Shown: one piece after another, positions 17,484-25,908 of the stretch
Layout of the letters: the number at the start of each line of letters is the position of its first letter
Position numbering within the stretch: the stretch's first letter is position 1
Origin: Arthrobacter sp. MAHUQ-56
GTDB taxonomy: Bacteria; Actinomycetota; Actinomycetes; Actinomycetales; Micrococcaceae
Direction: 5' to 3'
Assembly: GCF_019710585.1 (NCBI RefSeq)
Contig: NZ_JAIFZQ010000017.1
Coordinates: forward strand, 62,001 to 126,000
DNA length: 64,000 nucleotides
Translations under genes and position numbers: made by a program
The notes under the pieces: model-generated
Databases searched by the model: none
Told to the model about the DNA's origin: nothing
The model's input: only the letters and a program-made list of their open reading frames with translations

Positions 17484-18185
17484 GTGTCCGGCCGGGAGCT
17501 GACCCTCCTCACCGAAGGCCGCGTCGGGCTGCTGGGGCGCATCCCGGCCGGCAGCAACGCGACGTTCCTCGCCGAACTGACGTGCGGGGACGACTCCGCG
17601 TGGGCCGTGTACAAGCCGGAAACCGGCGAGCGCCCGCTCGCCGATTTCAACCCCGGCCTGTACCGCAGGGAACGGGCCGCCTACCTGCTCAGCGAGGCAC
17701 TGGGGTGGGGAATCGTGCCGCCAACAGTGGTCCGCGCCGATGCACCGCTGGGAGTGGGATCGCTGCAATGGTTCATTGAGGGCGACCTGCGGGAGCATTA
17801 CTTCACCCTGCATGCCAATTCCCCGGAAACCCACCACGCGCTCGCACAGATCGCCCTGTTCGACTACGTTGCCAACAATGCGGACCGGAAAAGCGGGCAC
17901 GTCCTGCGCGGCACGGATGGGCACGTATGGGGCATCGACCACGGCCTGTGCTTCTCTGCCGTGTTCAAGCTGCGTACCGTCATCTGGGACTTTGCCGGTG
18001 ACCCGATTCCGGATGCGCGGCTGGCGGACATCGGGCCGCTGGCAACGGCCGTGCCGGACGAGGTGGCTGCGCTGCTTGACGGGGCGGAAGTCGCAGCCCT
18101 CCAGCGCCGGGTCCGGCGCATCATGCTGGAAGGGGTGCTGCCCACCGACCACACGGGGATGCGTTATCCGTGGCCCCTGGTCTGA
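17484..18185 (+). CDS. SCO1664 family protein (PI3/4-kinase-like fold)
   Basis: 233-residue protein of the SCO1664 family. Recognisable parts are LLTEGRVGLLGRIPAGSNAT at the start, WAVYKPETGERPLADFNPG, LALFDYVANNADRK-like text (seen as IALFDYVANNADRKSGHVL), and GIDHGLCFS. The DYVxNNADRK and GIDHG patterns recall the catalytic and metal-binding loops of PI3/4-kinase-like or HipA-like kinases, so a kinase or nucleotidyl-transfer activity is possible but unproven. It begins with GTG 28 bp after the phosphatase stop. In many actinobacteria a DUF3090 gene lies between these two and mshC follows; neither is present here. Confidence 0.82.
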   Translation: MSGRELTLLTEGRVGLLGRIPAGSNATFLAELTCGDDSAWAVYKPETGERPLADFNPGLYRRERAAYLLSEALGWGIVPPTVVRADAPLGVGSLQWFIEGDLREHYFTLHANSPETHHALAQIALFDYVANNADRKSGHVLRGTDGHVWGIDHGLCFSAVFKLRTVIWDFAGDPIPDARLADIGPLATAVPDEVAALLDGAEVAALQRRVRRIMLEGVLPTDHTGMRYPWPLV

Positions 18186-18212
18186 GGTGTCCGGCCGATC
18201 CCCGCAACGGGC

Positions 18213-18944
18213 CTACTGCGGCTGGGAGTGCCCTTGCATCCCCGCCGCCGCGGGCGAGGCTTGGTCGATGCGGGCGCCGATGTGCTCCAGCAGGTAATGC
18301 TGCCCGGCCACCGTGGGGTGATCCCCGTCCGGGCCGATCAGGTCGTCAAAGTCGTCGCTGATCCAGCCCTCTTCGATGGGGTCAACGAACTCCCCGCCCG
18401 CCTCACGGGCAGCTGATTTGAGCGCGGTGCTGATGTCCACGAGCGCAGGATCGGGGGTGGCGGTGTACGACGGCGGGCCCACCACGATGATCTTCGCGGC
18501 CGGTGCGAGTTCCTCCGCGCGGGTGACCGCGGCCAGGGCGGCATCACCAATGTCAGGGGCGGCGTAGCCGAGGTCGTTTTCCGAGCCGAAGAACACCACC
18601 ACCCCGGTGTCCGGAGTGACAAAGTCTTCCACCTGGGTGCCGAAGGTGCCGTCGTAGTCGCCGGGGCTCAGGTAGCCGCTGCCGTTTTCGGCGGCGTTGA
18701 ACAGTTCGAATCCCGCGCCCAGCGGGTCCTTGCGCATCAGCGCAGGCCATGCGTCTTCCGGCGATGTTCCATGCCCTGTGCTCAGGGAGTCACCGACCAC
18801 GACCACCCGTGTGGGGTGCACGGCGGGATCGACAGGCTGCGGTCTCCCCGCGAGCGCCGATGTGGCCGCCACGAGCAGCAGGGCGGCCGTTGCGGCCTTG
18901 ATCATCCGGCCGCGGTGCGCACGGTCCGGCAGAATGGGGTGCAT
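18213..18944 (-). CDS. Secreted SGNH/GDSL hydrolase
   Basis: 243-residue protein with a signal peptide (basic RAHRGR, then MIKAATAALLLVAATSALAG). The mature part is a GDSL-type esterase: block I is VVVVGDSLSTGHGT, block III the GSENDLG region, and the C-terminal catalytic Asp-x-x-His is DGDHPTVAG. Substrates of such secreted enzymes are usually acyl esters. The start at 18944 has AGGAGG 9 nt upstream; an internal ATG at 18905 would also leave a workable signal peptide. It is monocistronic and converges on the SCO1664-like gene. Confidence 0.85.
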   Translation of the reverse strand: MHPILPDRAHRGRMIKAATAALLLVAATSALAGRPQPVDPAVHPTRVVVVGDSLSTGHGTSPEDAWPALMRKDPLGAGFELFNAAENGSGYLSPGDYDGTFGTQVEDFVTPDTGVVVFFGSENDLGYAAPDIGDAALAAVTRAEELAPAAKIIVVGPPSYTATPDPALVDISTALKSAAREAGGEFVDPIEEGWISDDFDDLIGPDGDHPTVAGQHYLLEHIGARIDQASPAAAGMQGHSQPQ

Positions 18945-19115
18945 GCCGACGCCCTCCTGCCTGGAATCCGCGGGCGCCCCCAGCGCCGGGCCGCCGACTC
19001 GTTACTGTGTCAGTGTTCCATGGTAGGCAACAGGAGAGACACTTTAGGCCTTGCGGCCCGTTTGCGACAGTATGCACAGCAACTCCACAGGTTTGCGGCG
19101 GCTAGTATTTAGCCC

Positions 19116-19881
19116 GTGCAGCGCCAGAAAACCGAATGGAACCCCGCGGCCGGACTCAGTGAGCAGGCTCCCGGCGTCTACTTTGCCGTGGGGCCCGCCT
19201 CCAACTGGATAGTGGTCCGGGACGGGACTGGCTTCATCATCATTGACAGCGGGTACCCCGGCGACCGCGGGCATGTCCTCGCTTGCCTCCGTCACCTGGG
19301 CCTGGAACCGGCGGACGCGCGGGCGCTGCTGCTCACGCACGGGCACGTGGACCACACCGGTTCTGCCGCATACTTCTCGGAGTCATTCGGCACCCCTGTC
19401 CTGTGTGCGCCGGAAGAAGTGGCGCATGTCCGGGGCAGCGAGAAACACCAGGTCACCCTCGGGCAGGTGTTGGCCCGGGCCTGGCGGCCGCGCGTCTTCC
19501 GCTGGATGGTGCACGCCATCCGGGCCGGCGCCCTGGCAGCCAAACCCGTTCCCCGGGCCGAGGCATGGGATGCCGCAAGGCTTCGTGACCTGCCCGGCAG
19601 CCCGGAAGCGGTCCTGTTGCCGGGACACACTCCGGGCAACGCGGCAATCCTCCTCCCCAGTGCCGGCGCCATCGCGGTCGGGGACTCATTCGTCTCCGGC
19701 CACCCGCTCAGCCGGACCACGGGACCGCAGATGCTCCACCCGATGTACCATTCCGATCCCGCGGGGGGCGCTGGCCGCACTGGACAGCCTTGCCGGCACG
19801 GAAGCGGAGGTCATCCTGCCGGGCCATGGCCCGGCGCTCCGCACTGCCCTGCCCGGCGCGGTCGCGGCGGCCCGGACCTAG
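19116..19881 (+). pseudogene. MBL-fold metallo-hydrolase with frameshift
   Basis: The first 215 codons encode a metallo-beta-lactamase-fold protein: LLTHGHVDHTG carries the HxHxDH zinc motif, LPGHTPGNAAILL the next histidine and AVGDSFVSG the bridging aspartate. The frame then breaks at a run of six G at 19763-19768. Deleting one G there joins the frame to a second one that gives ALAALDSLAGTEAEVILPGH followed by GPALRTALPG and a stop at 19879-19881, restoring the last conserved histidine (LPGHG) and a protein of about 254 residues. As written, the frame runs on to 19958 with unrelated residues. It is either a real inactivating indel, a phase-variable homopolymer, or a sequencing error. Confidence 0.8.
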
Positions 19882-19942
19882 CCTGCGCCCTTTCCGGGCT
19901 GTTCATGCCGGAGCAGGCAGGACGGCCAGGCGTCCAGGACGG

Positions 19943-20767
19943 TCAGAACTTGCCGTAGCGCGCCCGCGCCATCGAGTACACGCCGTAGCAGACCAGCCCT
20001 GCGGCGCTGGCGGCGAGGAGGAAGACGCCGTATGGCTGGGCTCCGAGGGTCTTCAGGCCGCCGTCCAGGCCCGAGGATCTGGACGGGTCTGCGGTGGCGG
20101 CGGCGACGATGATCAGGACACCGACGACGGCGAGCACAACGCCCTTGGCGGCATAGCCAATGGTCCCGAGCCACTGGACAACCGTGCGGGCCGTGCCTGC
20201 GACCTGCAGGTCCTTCAGGAACTTACGGCTGACGCCCCGGTAGGCGTAGTACGCGCCCGCGCCGATGATGGCGAGCCCGATCACGACGAGCAGCACGGTC
20301 CCTGCAGGCACGCCCATCAGTCTGGCCGTGAAGTCACTGGCCGACTGGCTCGAATTCTTGCTGCCGCCGGCAGCGAAAACCGCAAACGTGTATGTCAGGA
20401 AGGCAAAGATGACGGCCTTGCCGGCAGCGGACGCCGCCTTCCTCCATTTCTTCCGGCTCTCCGTTCCGGAACGGGCCCCGAAGACGGCCTCGCTGACCAT
20501 CCACAAGGCGAGCGCCGCGCACGCGGCAGCCCCGGCCCACAGCAGCAGGCCGCCACCCGGCTTGGACGCCAGGGTCCCGATGGCACCCGACTGGTCCGCT
20601 TCGCCGCCCTGTCCCCTGTCGATCTGCAGTGCGATGGCACCGACCAGGATGTGGACCAGGCCGATAAAGACGAATCCGGCGCGGGCCAGGACCCGTACTG
20701 CGGGGCTGCGGCCTGCCGACGCCGCCTCGGATACCGCCCGGTTGGCTCCCTGCGACGCGTTGCCCAT
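19943..20767 (-). CDS. DUF1206 membrane protein
   Basis: 274-residue integral membrane protein of the DUF1206 family. It contains three similar modules of two transmembrane helices; each opens with a conserved A/G-R-x-GY/F segment, as in VRVLARAGFVFIGLVHILVG and QWLGTIGYAAKGVVLAVVGV. About six helices are visible. Function of the family is unknown. The ATG at 20767 has GGGAAGG about 10 nt upstream. It stands alone between the frameshifted hydrolase gene and the beta-lactamase-like lipoprotein gene. Confidence 0.88.
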   Translation of the reverse strand: MGNASQGANRAVSEAASAGRSPAVRVLARAGFVFIGLVHILVGAIALQIDRGQGGEADQSGAIGTLASKPGGGLLLWAGAAACAALALWMVSEAVFGARSGTESRKKWRKAASAAGKAVIFAFLTYTFAVFAAGGSKNSSQSASDFTARLMGVPAGTVLLVVIGLAIIGAGAYYAYRGVSRKFLKDLQVAGTARTVVQWLGTIGYAAKGVVLAVVGVLIIVAAATADPSRSSGLDGGLKTLGAQPYGVFLLAASAAGLVCYGVYSMARARYGKF

Positions 20768-20899
20768 GGCCGGCCCTTCCCGGTTGCTGCGGATGTTCTG
20801 TTCCCCGGTGAGCTTCCCGTGCCCATGGTCGCCTCGGAATGGCTTCAGTGTAGATCCGTGCGGGCCATCCCGACAGTGCCATGGCCTCGGGGCTTTTCC

Positions 20900-22072
20900 T
20901 TACTGCGCGGGTTCGCAGAGCCGGTCCAGGGCCTCATTGAGCGTTGACTCGATCTGGCCGTTGAGGAGGTCGCGCCTGTCCGCCGTCGACGGGTCCTCGA
21001 CCTCGCCGGGCATGGGCGGCGCAGTGACTGTCATCGCCGCCTGGTAGCGTCCGTCGTCACTGCTGACCACCACCGTCTGGAAGTCCCGGAGGGACCCCAG
21101 GCCTTCCTGGCGGCTGGCCGCCGAGCACGAGTCCGCGAAACGCCACAGCCCCAGGCCGTACGGCCCGAACCCGGGGCTGGTCTTCATCTCGCGCAGGGAC
21201 GACGCCGACACGGCCCGGCCCTGCAGGAGGCCGGCCATGAAGAGGTTCATGTCCGCCACCGTGGACACCGCCCCTGACGCCGGGGACCCTGCCGCGAAGG
21301 TGTTGTCGGTGGTGTCTATGCGTTCGCCGCGCAGCGTGACGTAGCCGTGCAGCAGACCGGGCGCCCGAACATCCACGCGGTCAAGGCTGGTGTTCTTCAG
21401 CCCCAGCGGAGCGAACACCTCATCACGCATGGCCTGCGGAAACGGCTTGTGCCGCAGGGCTTCCACCAGCAGGCCGAGGGCGAGGTAGTTCGTGTTCGAG
21501 TAGTGGAACAATCCAACATTGAAGGCGGGCCAGGGCAGGCTCCCCGCGGCCCCGAGTCCTTCCTCCATGGTGGGCGTCCGGGAGAGTTCGTCGCGGACGC
21601 CGGCTTCACGCGGCAGTGCATCGTTGACTTCCGGCAGGCCGGAGGTGTGGCTGAGCAGTTGCCGCACTGTGATCGGACCGGGCGGCTGCAGGAGGGTACT
21701 GAATCCGGGAATAATGCCGTTGACCGGATCGTCGAGGCCGATCAGGTGGTCATCGACAAGCTTGAGTACCGCGACGGCGGTCATCGACGTGGTGACGCTG
21801 GCAATCTGCACCCGGTCCGTGGGCTGGGCAGGGGCCAGGGAGTCAAGGTCCCGCACCCCGAACGCCCGGGACCACTCCCCGCCGGGCCAGCGGACCTGGA
21901 CGACGGCTGACACGGCGCCTTGGTCCATGAACAGCTGGACCTGCTGCACCAGGGGTTCCAGGGCTGCCGGTTCTGCAGGCTGCGGGATGGTGTCGTCCGT
22001 GTAAGTGCAGCCGGAGACGGCGAGGGCGGCGGCAAGGGCCGCCCGCTGCCAGATACGGTTCTTCGAACCCAT
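20900..22072 (-). CDS. Beta-lactamase-family serine hydrolase lipoprotein, catalytic Lys missing
   Basis: 390-residue exported lipoprotein: basic start, hydrophobic core and a lipobox ending AVSGC at Cys22. The rest matches class C beta-lactamase/DD-peptidase-like hydrolases: LLSHTSGLPE and the second motif YSN in FHYSNTNYLALG are present. The first motif, normally SxxK, reads S92-V-T-T95; the lysine codon is replaced by ACG at 21788-21790 (one base from AAG). The third motif, usually HxG, reads EGLGS. So the fold is intact but two of three active-site motifs are altered, suggesting a binding protein or a decayed enzyme. It is monocistronic. Confidence 0.85.
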   Translation of the reverse strand: MGSKNRIWQRAALAAALAVSGCTYTDDTIPQPAEPAALEPLVQQVQLFMDQGAVSAVVQVRWPGGEWSRAFGVRDLDSLAPAQPTDRVQIASVTTSMTAVAVLKLVDDHLIGLDDPVNGIIPGFSTLLQPPGPITVRQLLSHTSGLPEVNDALPREAGVRDELSRTPTMEEGLGAAGSLPWPAFNVGLFHYSNTNYLALGLLVEALRHKPFPQAMRDEVFAPLGLKNTSLDRVDVRAPGLLHGYVTLRGERIDTTDNTFAAGSPASGAVSTVADMNLFMAGLLQGRAVSASSLREMKTSPGFGPYGLGLWRFADSCSAASRQEGLGSLRDFQTVVVSSDDGRYQAAMTVTAPPMPGEVEDPSTADRRDLLNGQIESTLNEALDRLCEPAQ

Positions 22073-22297
22073 GCGGGCCGCCGGTCAATGGATGGGGTGG
22101 CAAGGAACCTGGCCGTATGCGGCGCCGGGCCCGGCCAGGCATCGTGGCGGCACCGCCGTCGTCCCCAGCCATATTTTAGCGCCGGCCTGGCACCTCCGGC
22201 TTGCCGCCGGCACACCCACCGCCGGCACGCTTGCCTGAAGCAACAGGCAGGACTCTGTGCCCTTGCCCTCCCGGAAGGCGGCGCGTATGACAGAAAC

Positions 22298-23140
22298 ATG
22301 CTTCCCCAAGGAGCCCTCCTTCGCGGACGGGTGGCGGTGGTGACCGGTTCCACGCGCGGCCTGGGATACGCCATGGCCCGGGAACTGGGCCGGCAGGGCG
22401 CGGTGGTGGTGCTCGCCGCCAGGTCCGCCCCGGCGGTGGCAGCCGCCGTCGAACGCCTGCAGGCCGAAGGGATCGCGGCGGCCGGGCGCCGCTGCGACAC
22501 CGGCGAATTCAGCGACGTGGAGGCGCTGCGGGATGAGGCCCTCAGCCACGGAACCCTTGACATCTGGATCAACAACGCTGGAACGCCCGGTGTGTACGGG
22601 CCCACAGCGTCCACGCCGGTCGAGGACTTCACGCGTGTGGTCCGCACGAACATCCTGGGCACGTTCCATGGGTCGAGGACGGCCTTGCCGGTGTTCCTCG
22701 GCCAGGGCCACGGCGACCTGGTCAACATCTACGGGCAGGGTGACCGGGGTCCCGTGGCGCTGCAGAACGCCTACGCCTCGTCCAAGTGCTGGGTGCGCCA
22801 GTTCACCCGGACGCTGCGGCTGGAAACCAGGGGATCCGGCGTCCGTGTCCACGGGATGAACCCTGGCCTGGTGGAAACCGACCTGCTCGGACACGTCACG
22901 GCCCAGGCCGGCTACGGGCACCGGTTGGGTGCCCTGCAGGCCGTCGTAGGGCTGTGGGGACAGTCGCCGGAGGAGGCCGCCCGCCCCGTGGTGCGCCTGG
23001 TGACTTCCGACGCCGCCGAATTCCGCTTCCTGACCGCACGGAGGCTGGTCACCCACGGACTCCGCAATATCCTCACCGGACACCTTCGCCGCGCAAACCG
23101 CATGCCACTGGACGTCAAGGTCCTGGATCCGAACCCCTAA
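22298..23140 (+). CDS. Short-chain dehydrogenase/reductase
   Basis: 280-residue SDR. The dinucleotide-binding motif TGSTRGLG is at about residues 17-24, the NNAG motif is in IWINNAGTPG, and the catalytic YxxxK is YASSK. At the place where the catalytic serine is expected, 13 residues before the tyrosine, there is glycine (VNIYGQGDRGP), so activity may be changed. Substrate is unknown. The ATG at 22298 is preceded by TATGAC 7 nt upstream and no close ribosome site, fitting a leaderless start. It lies 29 bp before the flotillin gene on the same strand. Confidence 0.85.
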   Translation: MLPQGALLRGRVAVVTGSTRGLGYAMARELGRQGAVVVLAARSAPAVAAAVERLQAEGIAAAGRRCDTGEFSDVEALRDEALSHGTLDIWINNAGTPGVYGPTASTPVEDFTRVVRTNILGTFHGSRTALPVFLGQGHGDLVNIYGQGDRGPVALQNAYASSKCWVRQFTRTLRLETRGSGVRVHGMNPGLVETDLLGHVTAQAGYGHRLGALQAVVGLWGQSPEEAARPVVRLVTSDAAEFRFLTARRLVTHGLRNILTGHLRRANRMPLDVKVLDPNP

Positions 23141-23169
23141 CGCAAGAGAGCCCCCGAAAGGACCCGGCC

Positions 23170-24603
23170 ATGCCTGACTTCTCAGCATTCTTCCCGCTGC
23201 TTGCCATCATCGTGGGAGTCGTCGTTGCCATCGGCTTCATCTGGATGGCAACGAGGCTGATGTGGAAGGTGGCCGAACCCAACGAGGCGCTCATCATTTC
23301 CGGCCTCACACGTGGAACCCTTGAAACGCGTGCAGGCATGGATTTCAAGATCGTCACGGGCAAGGGTGCCCTTGTCCTTCCCGGCCTCCAGACGGTGCGG
23401 GCGTTGTCGCTGACCCTGAATGAAACCGAGCTCAAAGTCTCCTGCGTCACCTCGCAGGGCATCCAGGTGATCGTGGAAGGTGTGGTCATCTACAAGATCG
23501 GCGACGCCCCGCCGTTCATTGCCAATGCGGCCCGGCGCTTCCTGGGCCAGCAGCCCAAAATGCAAAGCCAGGTGTACAACGTCTTTGAGGGGCACCTCCG
23601 CTCCATCATCGGCAGCATGACCGTGGAGGAAATCATCCGCGAGCGGGACAAGCTTGGCTCGCAGGTCCGCAGTGCCAGCGGCGTGGAGATGGAAAAACTG
23701 GGGCTCGTGGTGGATTCGCTGCAGATCAAGGACCTGCAGGACCCAACCGGGTACATCGAGAACATCGCCAAGCCGCACATTGCCCAGGTGAAGATGGAGG
23801 CCCGGATCGCTGAGGCTACCCGTAACCGTGAGGCAGCGGAAAAGGAAGCGGAGGCGGCGGCCCTGATCGCTGACGCACAGAGCGTCTCAGCAATCAGGCA
23901 GTCCGTGGCGCAGGCCAACGCCGAGCGCGCCCGGGCCAACGCCGCCCAGGCCGGTCCGCTGGCCGACGCAACAGCCCGGCAGCAGGTGGTGGTCCAGGAA
24001 ACCGAAGTGGCCAAGCTCGAGGCGGACCGGGAAGAGCAGAAGCTGCAGACCACCATCCGGAAACCGGCGGACGCGAAAGCCTACGCCAAGCGCACCGAAG
24101 CCGAAGGGCAGAAGGCGGCGGACATCAGCGCCGCTGAAGCACTGGCCCGCCGGACGGAGCTGGAAGCACAGGCCACCGCGCGCCGCACGGAACTGCAGGC
24201 GCAGGCGAACGCCACGGCCGCGGCCGCCACCGCCGGAGCCACCAAGGTCACCGGCGAGGCCGAAGCCGCAGCCACCAGGGCCAAGGGTGATGCCGCGGCG
24301 TCCGCGATCAAGGCCAAGGCGCTCGCCGAAGCGGAAGGCATCAAGGCACGGGCGGAAGCGTTGGGAACGAACCAGGACGCCGTCATCTCCCAGCAGCTGG
24401 CCGAAAACCTGCCGGCTATCGTCGCGGCCGCAGCCGAGCCGTTCTCGCATGTGGGCCAGATGACCGTCCTCAACGGCGGCGACGGCGTCAACAAGATGCT
24501 GGGCGGCATCCTGGCGCAGGCGGGGCACTACCTCCCCGCCATCGCTTCCGCTCTCGGGAACGGCAGGGGAACCAAACGGCAGCCCGCGTCTCCGGAGGCT
24601 TAG
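23170..24603 (+). CDS. Flotillin-like SPFH-domain protein
   Basis: 477-residue membrane-associated scaffold protein. One N-terminal transmembrane helix (residues about 6-27, FFPLLAIIVGVVVAIGFIWM) is followed by an SPFH domain (about 28-190, with MDFKIVTGKGALVLPGLQTV) and a long Ala/Glu-rich coiled coil (about 205-420, repeated AEAxA units). The C-terminal part has SQQLAENLPAIVAAAAEPF as in flotillins. These proteins form membrane microdomains. AAAGGA precedes the ATG. The next gene, 9 bp downstream, encodes an NfeD-like OB protein, a usual partner of flotillins. Confidence 0.9.
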   Translation: MPDFSAFFPLLAIIVGVVVAIGFIWMATRLMWKVAEPNEALIISGLTRGTLETRAGMDFKIVTGKGALVLPGLQTVRALSLTLNETELKVSCVTSQGIQVIVEGVVIYKIGDAPPFIANAARRFLGQQPKMQSQVYNVFEGHLRSIIGSMTVEEIIRERDKLGSQVRSASGVEMEKLGLVVDSLQIKDLQDPTGYIENIAKPHIAQVKMEARIAEATRNREAAEKEAEAAALIADAQSVSAIRQSVAQANAERARANAAQAGPLADATARQQVVVQETEVAKLEADREEQKLQTTIRKPADAKAYAKRTEAEGQKAADISAAEALARRTELEAQATARRTELQAQANATAAAATAGATKVTGEAEAAATRAKGDAAASAIKAKALAEAEGIKARAEALGTNQDAVISQQLAENLPAIVAAAAEPFSHVGQMTVLNGGDGVNKMLGGILAQAGHYLPAIASALGNGRGTKRQPASPEA

Positions 24604-24612
24604 GAACGCCGC

Positions 24613-24855
24613 ATGCACAGGGAGGTGGACCGGAGCCTGACAGGCAGGATCGGGAGGGTGACCGGGCGCATCGGTCCGGGCACCATCGGGGAGGTCATGC
24701 TCCCCTACCTTGGCGGCACCATGGCCTTCCACGCCCACCCGTTCGACAAGGCCAGCGGCTTCGCCGTGGGTGAGGAGGTGCTGGTGATCTACTTCGAACC
24801 GCCCCAAACAGTCTTCGTCGACGCCCTCCCGGACGTGCTGCGGCACAGGGACTGA
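24613..24855 (+). CDS. Small NfeD-like OB-fold protein
   Basis: 80-residue protein resembling the soluble OB domain of NfeD proteins: LTGRIGRVTGRIGPGTIGEV followed by GGTMAFHAHPFD and a strand GEEVLVIYFEPPQTVFV. There is no transmembrane segment, unlike full NfeD. It starts 9 bp after flotillin with AGGAA overlapping that stop, so the two are co-translated. It likely binds the flotillin or modulates its assembly, as NfeD proteins do in other bacteria. Confidence 0.7.
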   Translation: MHREVDRSLTGRIGRVTGRIGPGTIGEVMLPYLGGTMAFHAHPFDKASGFAVGEEVLVIYFEPPQTVFVDALPDVLRHRD

Positions 24856-24863
24856 AAGCGCTG

Positions 24864-25895
24864 CTAGCGCCCGCCCTCCATCTTCCGGCTGCGCTGCTCC
24901 TGCGCCATCGGTCCGTAGGGGTAGACCCCGGTGTGGGGGCGGCTGGTCTGGCTCAGCCTGCGGATTTCGTCGGTGCTGAGCTGCAGTTCGGCCGCAGCGA
25001 GGTTATCCGCCAGCTGCTCGGCAGTCCTGGCGCCCAGGATCACCGAGGTTACGGCGGGCCTGTCCGCCAGCCAGGCCAGCGCTACCTGTGACTGGCTGAC
25101 ACCATGCGCAGTGGCAATGTCCTCGACCGCTTCGATGACCCGCCAGGTGTTGGGGTTTTCATTGCGTGCCTTCCATGCCTCCATGCCGCGTTCGGGATTC
25201 TCACCGAGGCGCGTGGCCCCCGCAGGACGCTTGTCGCGCTTGTACTTGCCGGACAGCCAGCCACCACCGAGCGGGGACCACGGCAGCAGGCCGACTCCGG
25301 CGTCCAGCGCCGCCGGGACAATCTCGAATTCAATGTCCCGTACCAGCAGGCTGTACTGGGGCTGCAGGCTGACCGGCGGATTCCAGCCGTGGGCGCGTGC
25401 AGTGTGGACGGCCTTGGTCAGCTGCCAGCCCAGGAAGTTGGAGAAGCCGTAGTACGCGATCTTGCCGCGGCCCACGGCGTCGTCCAGGAAGCGCAGGGTC
25501 TCTTCCAGGGGCGTGATCGGATCCCAGGCGTGCAGCTGGTACAGGTCGATCTGTTCCACTCCGAGGCGCCGGAGGGAATCATCCAGGGCGCGCGTCAAAC
25601 GCCGCCGGGAGGTCCCGACGTCGTTCGGTGCCGTTCCCATGGGAAAACGCCCCTTGGTGGCAATGACGGCCTCGTCCCTCAGCCCGGGCCGTTTGGCCAG
25701 CCAGCGGCCGATGATCTCTTCGGAGACACCGGAGCTGTAGACATCTGCGGTGTCGATGAAGTTTCCGCCGGCGGCAAAGTAGGCGTCCAGGATGGCGTGG
25801 GAAGCCTCCTCCGTGGCTTCCGCACCAAACGTCATGGTGCCCAGTGCGTAACTGGTAACGATGGTGCCGCTGTGGCCAAGTGTTCGGTGCTGCAT
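24864..25895 (-). CDS. Aldo/keto reductase
   Basis: 343-residue NADPH-dependent aldo/keto reductase ((beta/alpha)8 barrel). The tetrad is visible: Asp48 and Tyr53 in FIDTADVYSSG, Lys81 in ATKGRF, His122 in YQLHAWD. The cofactor-binding C-terminal segment is SVILGARTAEQLADNL. The start at 25895 has GAGGACCCC before ATG; the longer frame adds 41 residues read from the neighbouring gene. It lies 13 bp downstream of the SMP-30 gene, so the two probably form an operon in which a lactonase and a reductase act on related sugar-type substrates (inferred). Confidence 0.9.
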   Translation of the reverse strand: MQHRTLGHSGTIVTSYALGTMTFGAEATEEASHAILDAYFAAGGNFIDTADVYSSGVSEEIIGRWLAKRPGLRDEAVIATKGRFPMGTAPNDVGTSRRRLTRALDDSLRRLGVEQIDLYQLHAWDPITPLEETLRFLDDAVGRGKIAYYGFSNFLGWQLTKAVHTARAHGWNPPVSLQPQYSLLVRDIEFEIVPAALDAGVGLLPWSPLGGGWLSGKYKRDKRPAGATRLGENPERGMEAWKARNENPNTWRVIEAVEDIATAHGVSQSQVALAWLADRPAVTSVILGARTAEQLADNLAAAELQLSTDEIRRLSQTSRPHTGVYPYGPMAQEQRSRKMEGGR

Positions 25896-25908
25896 GGGGT
25901 CCTCGCGA

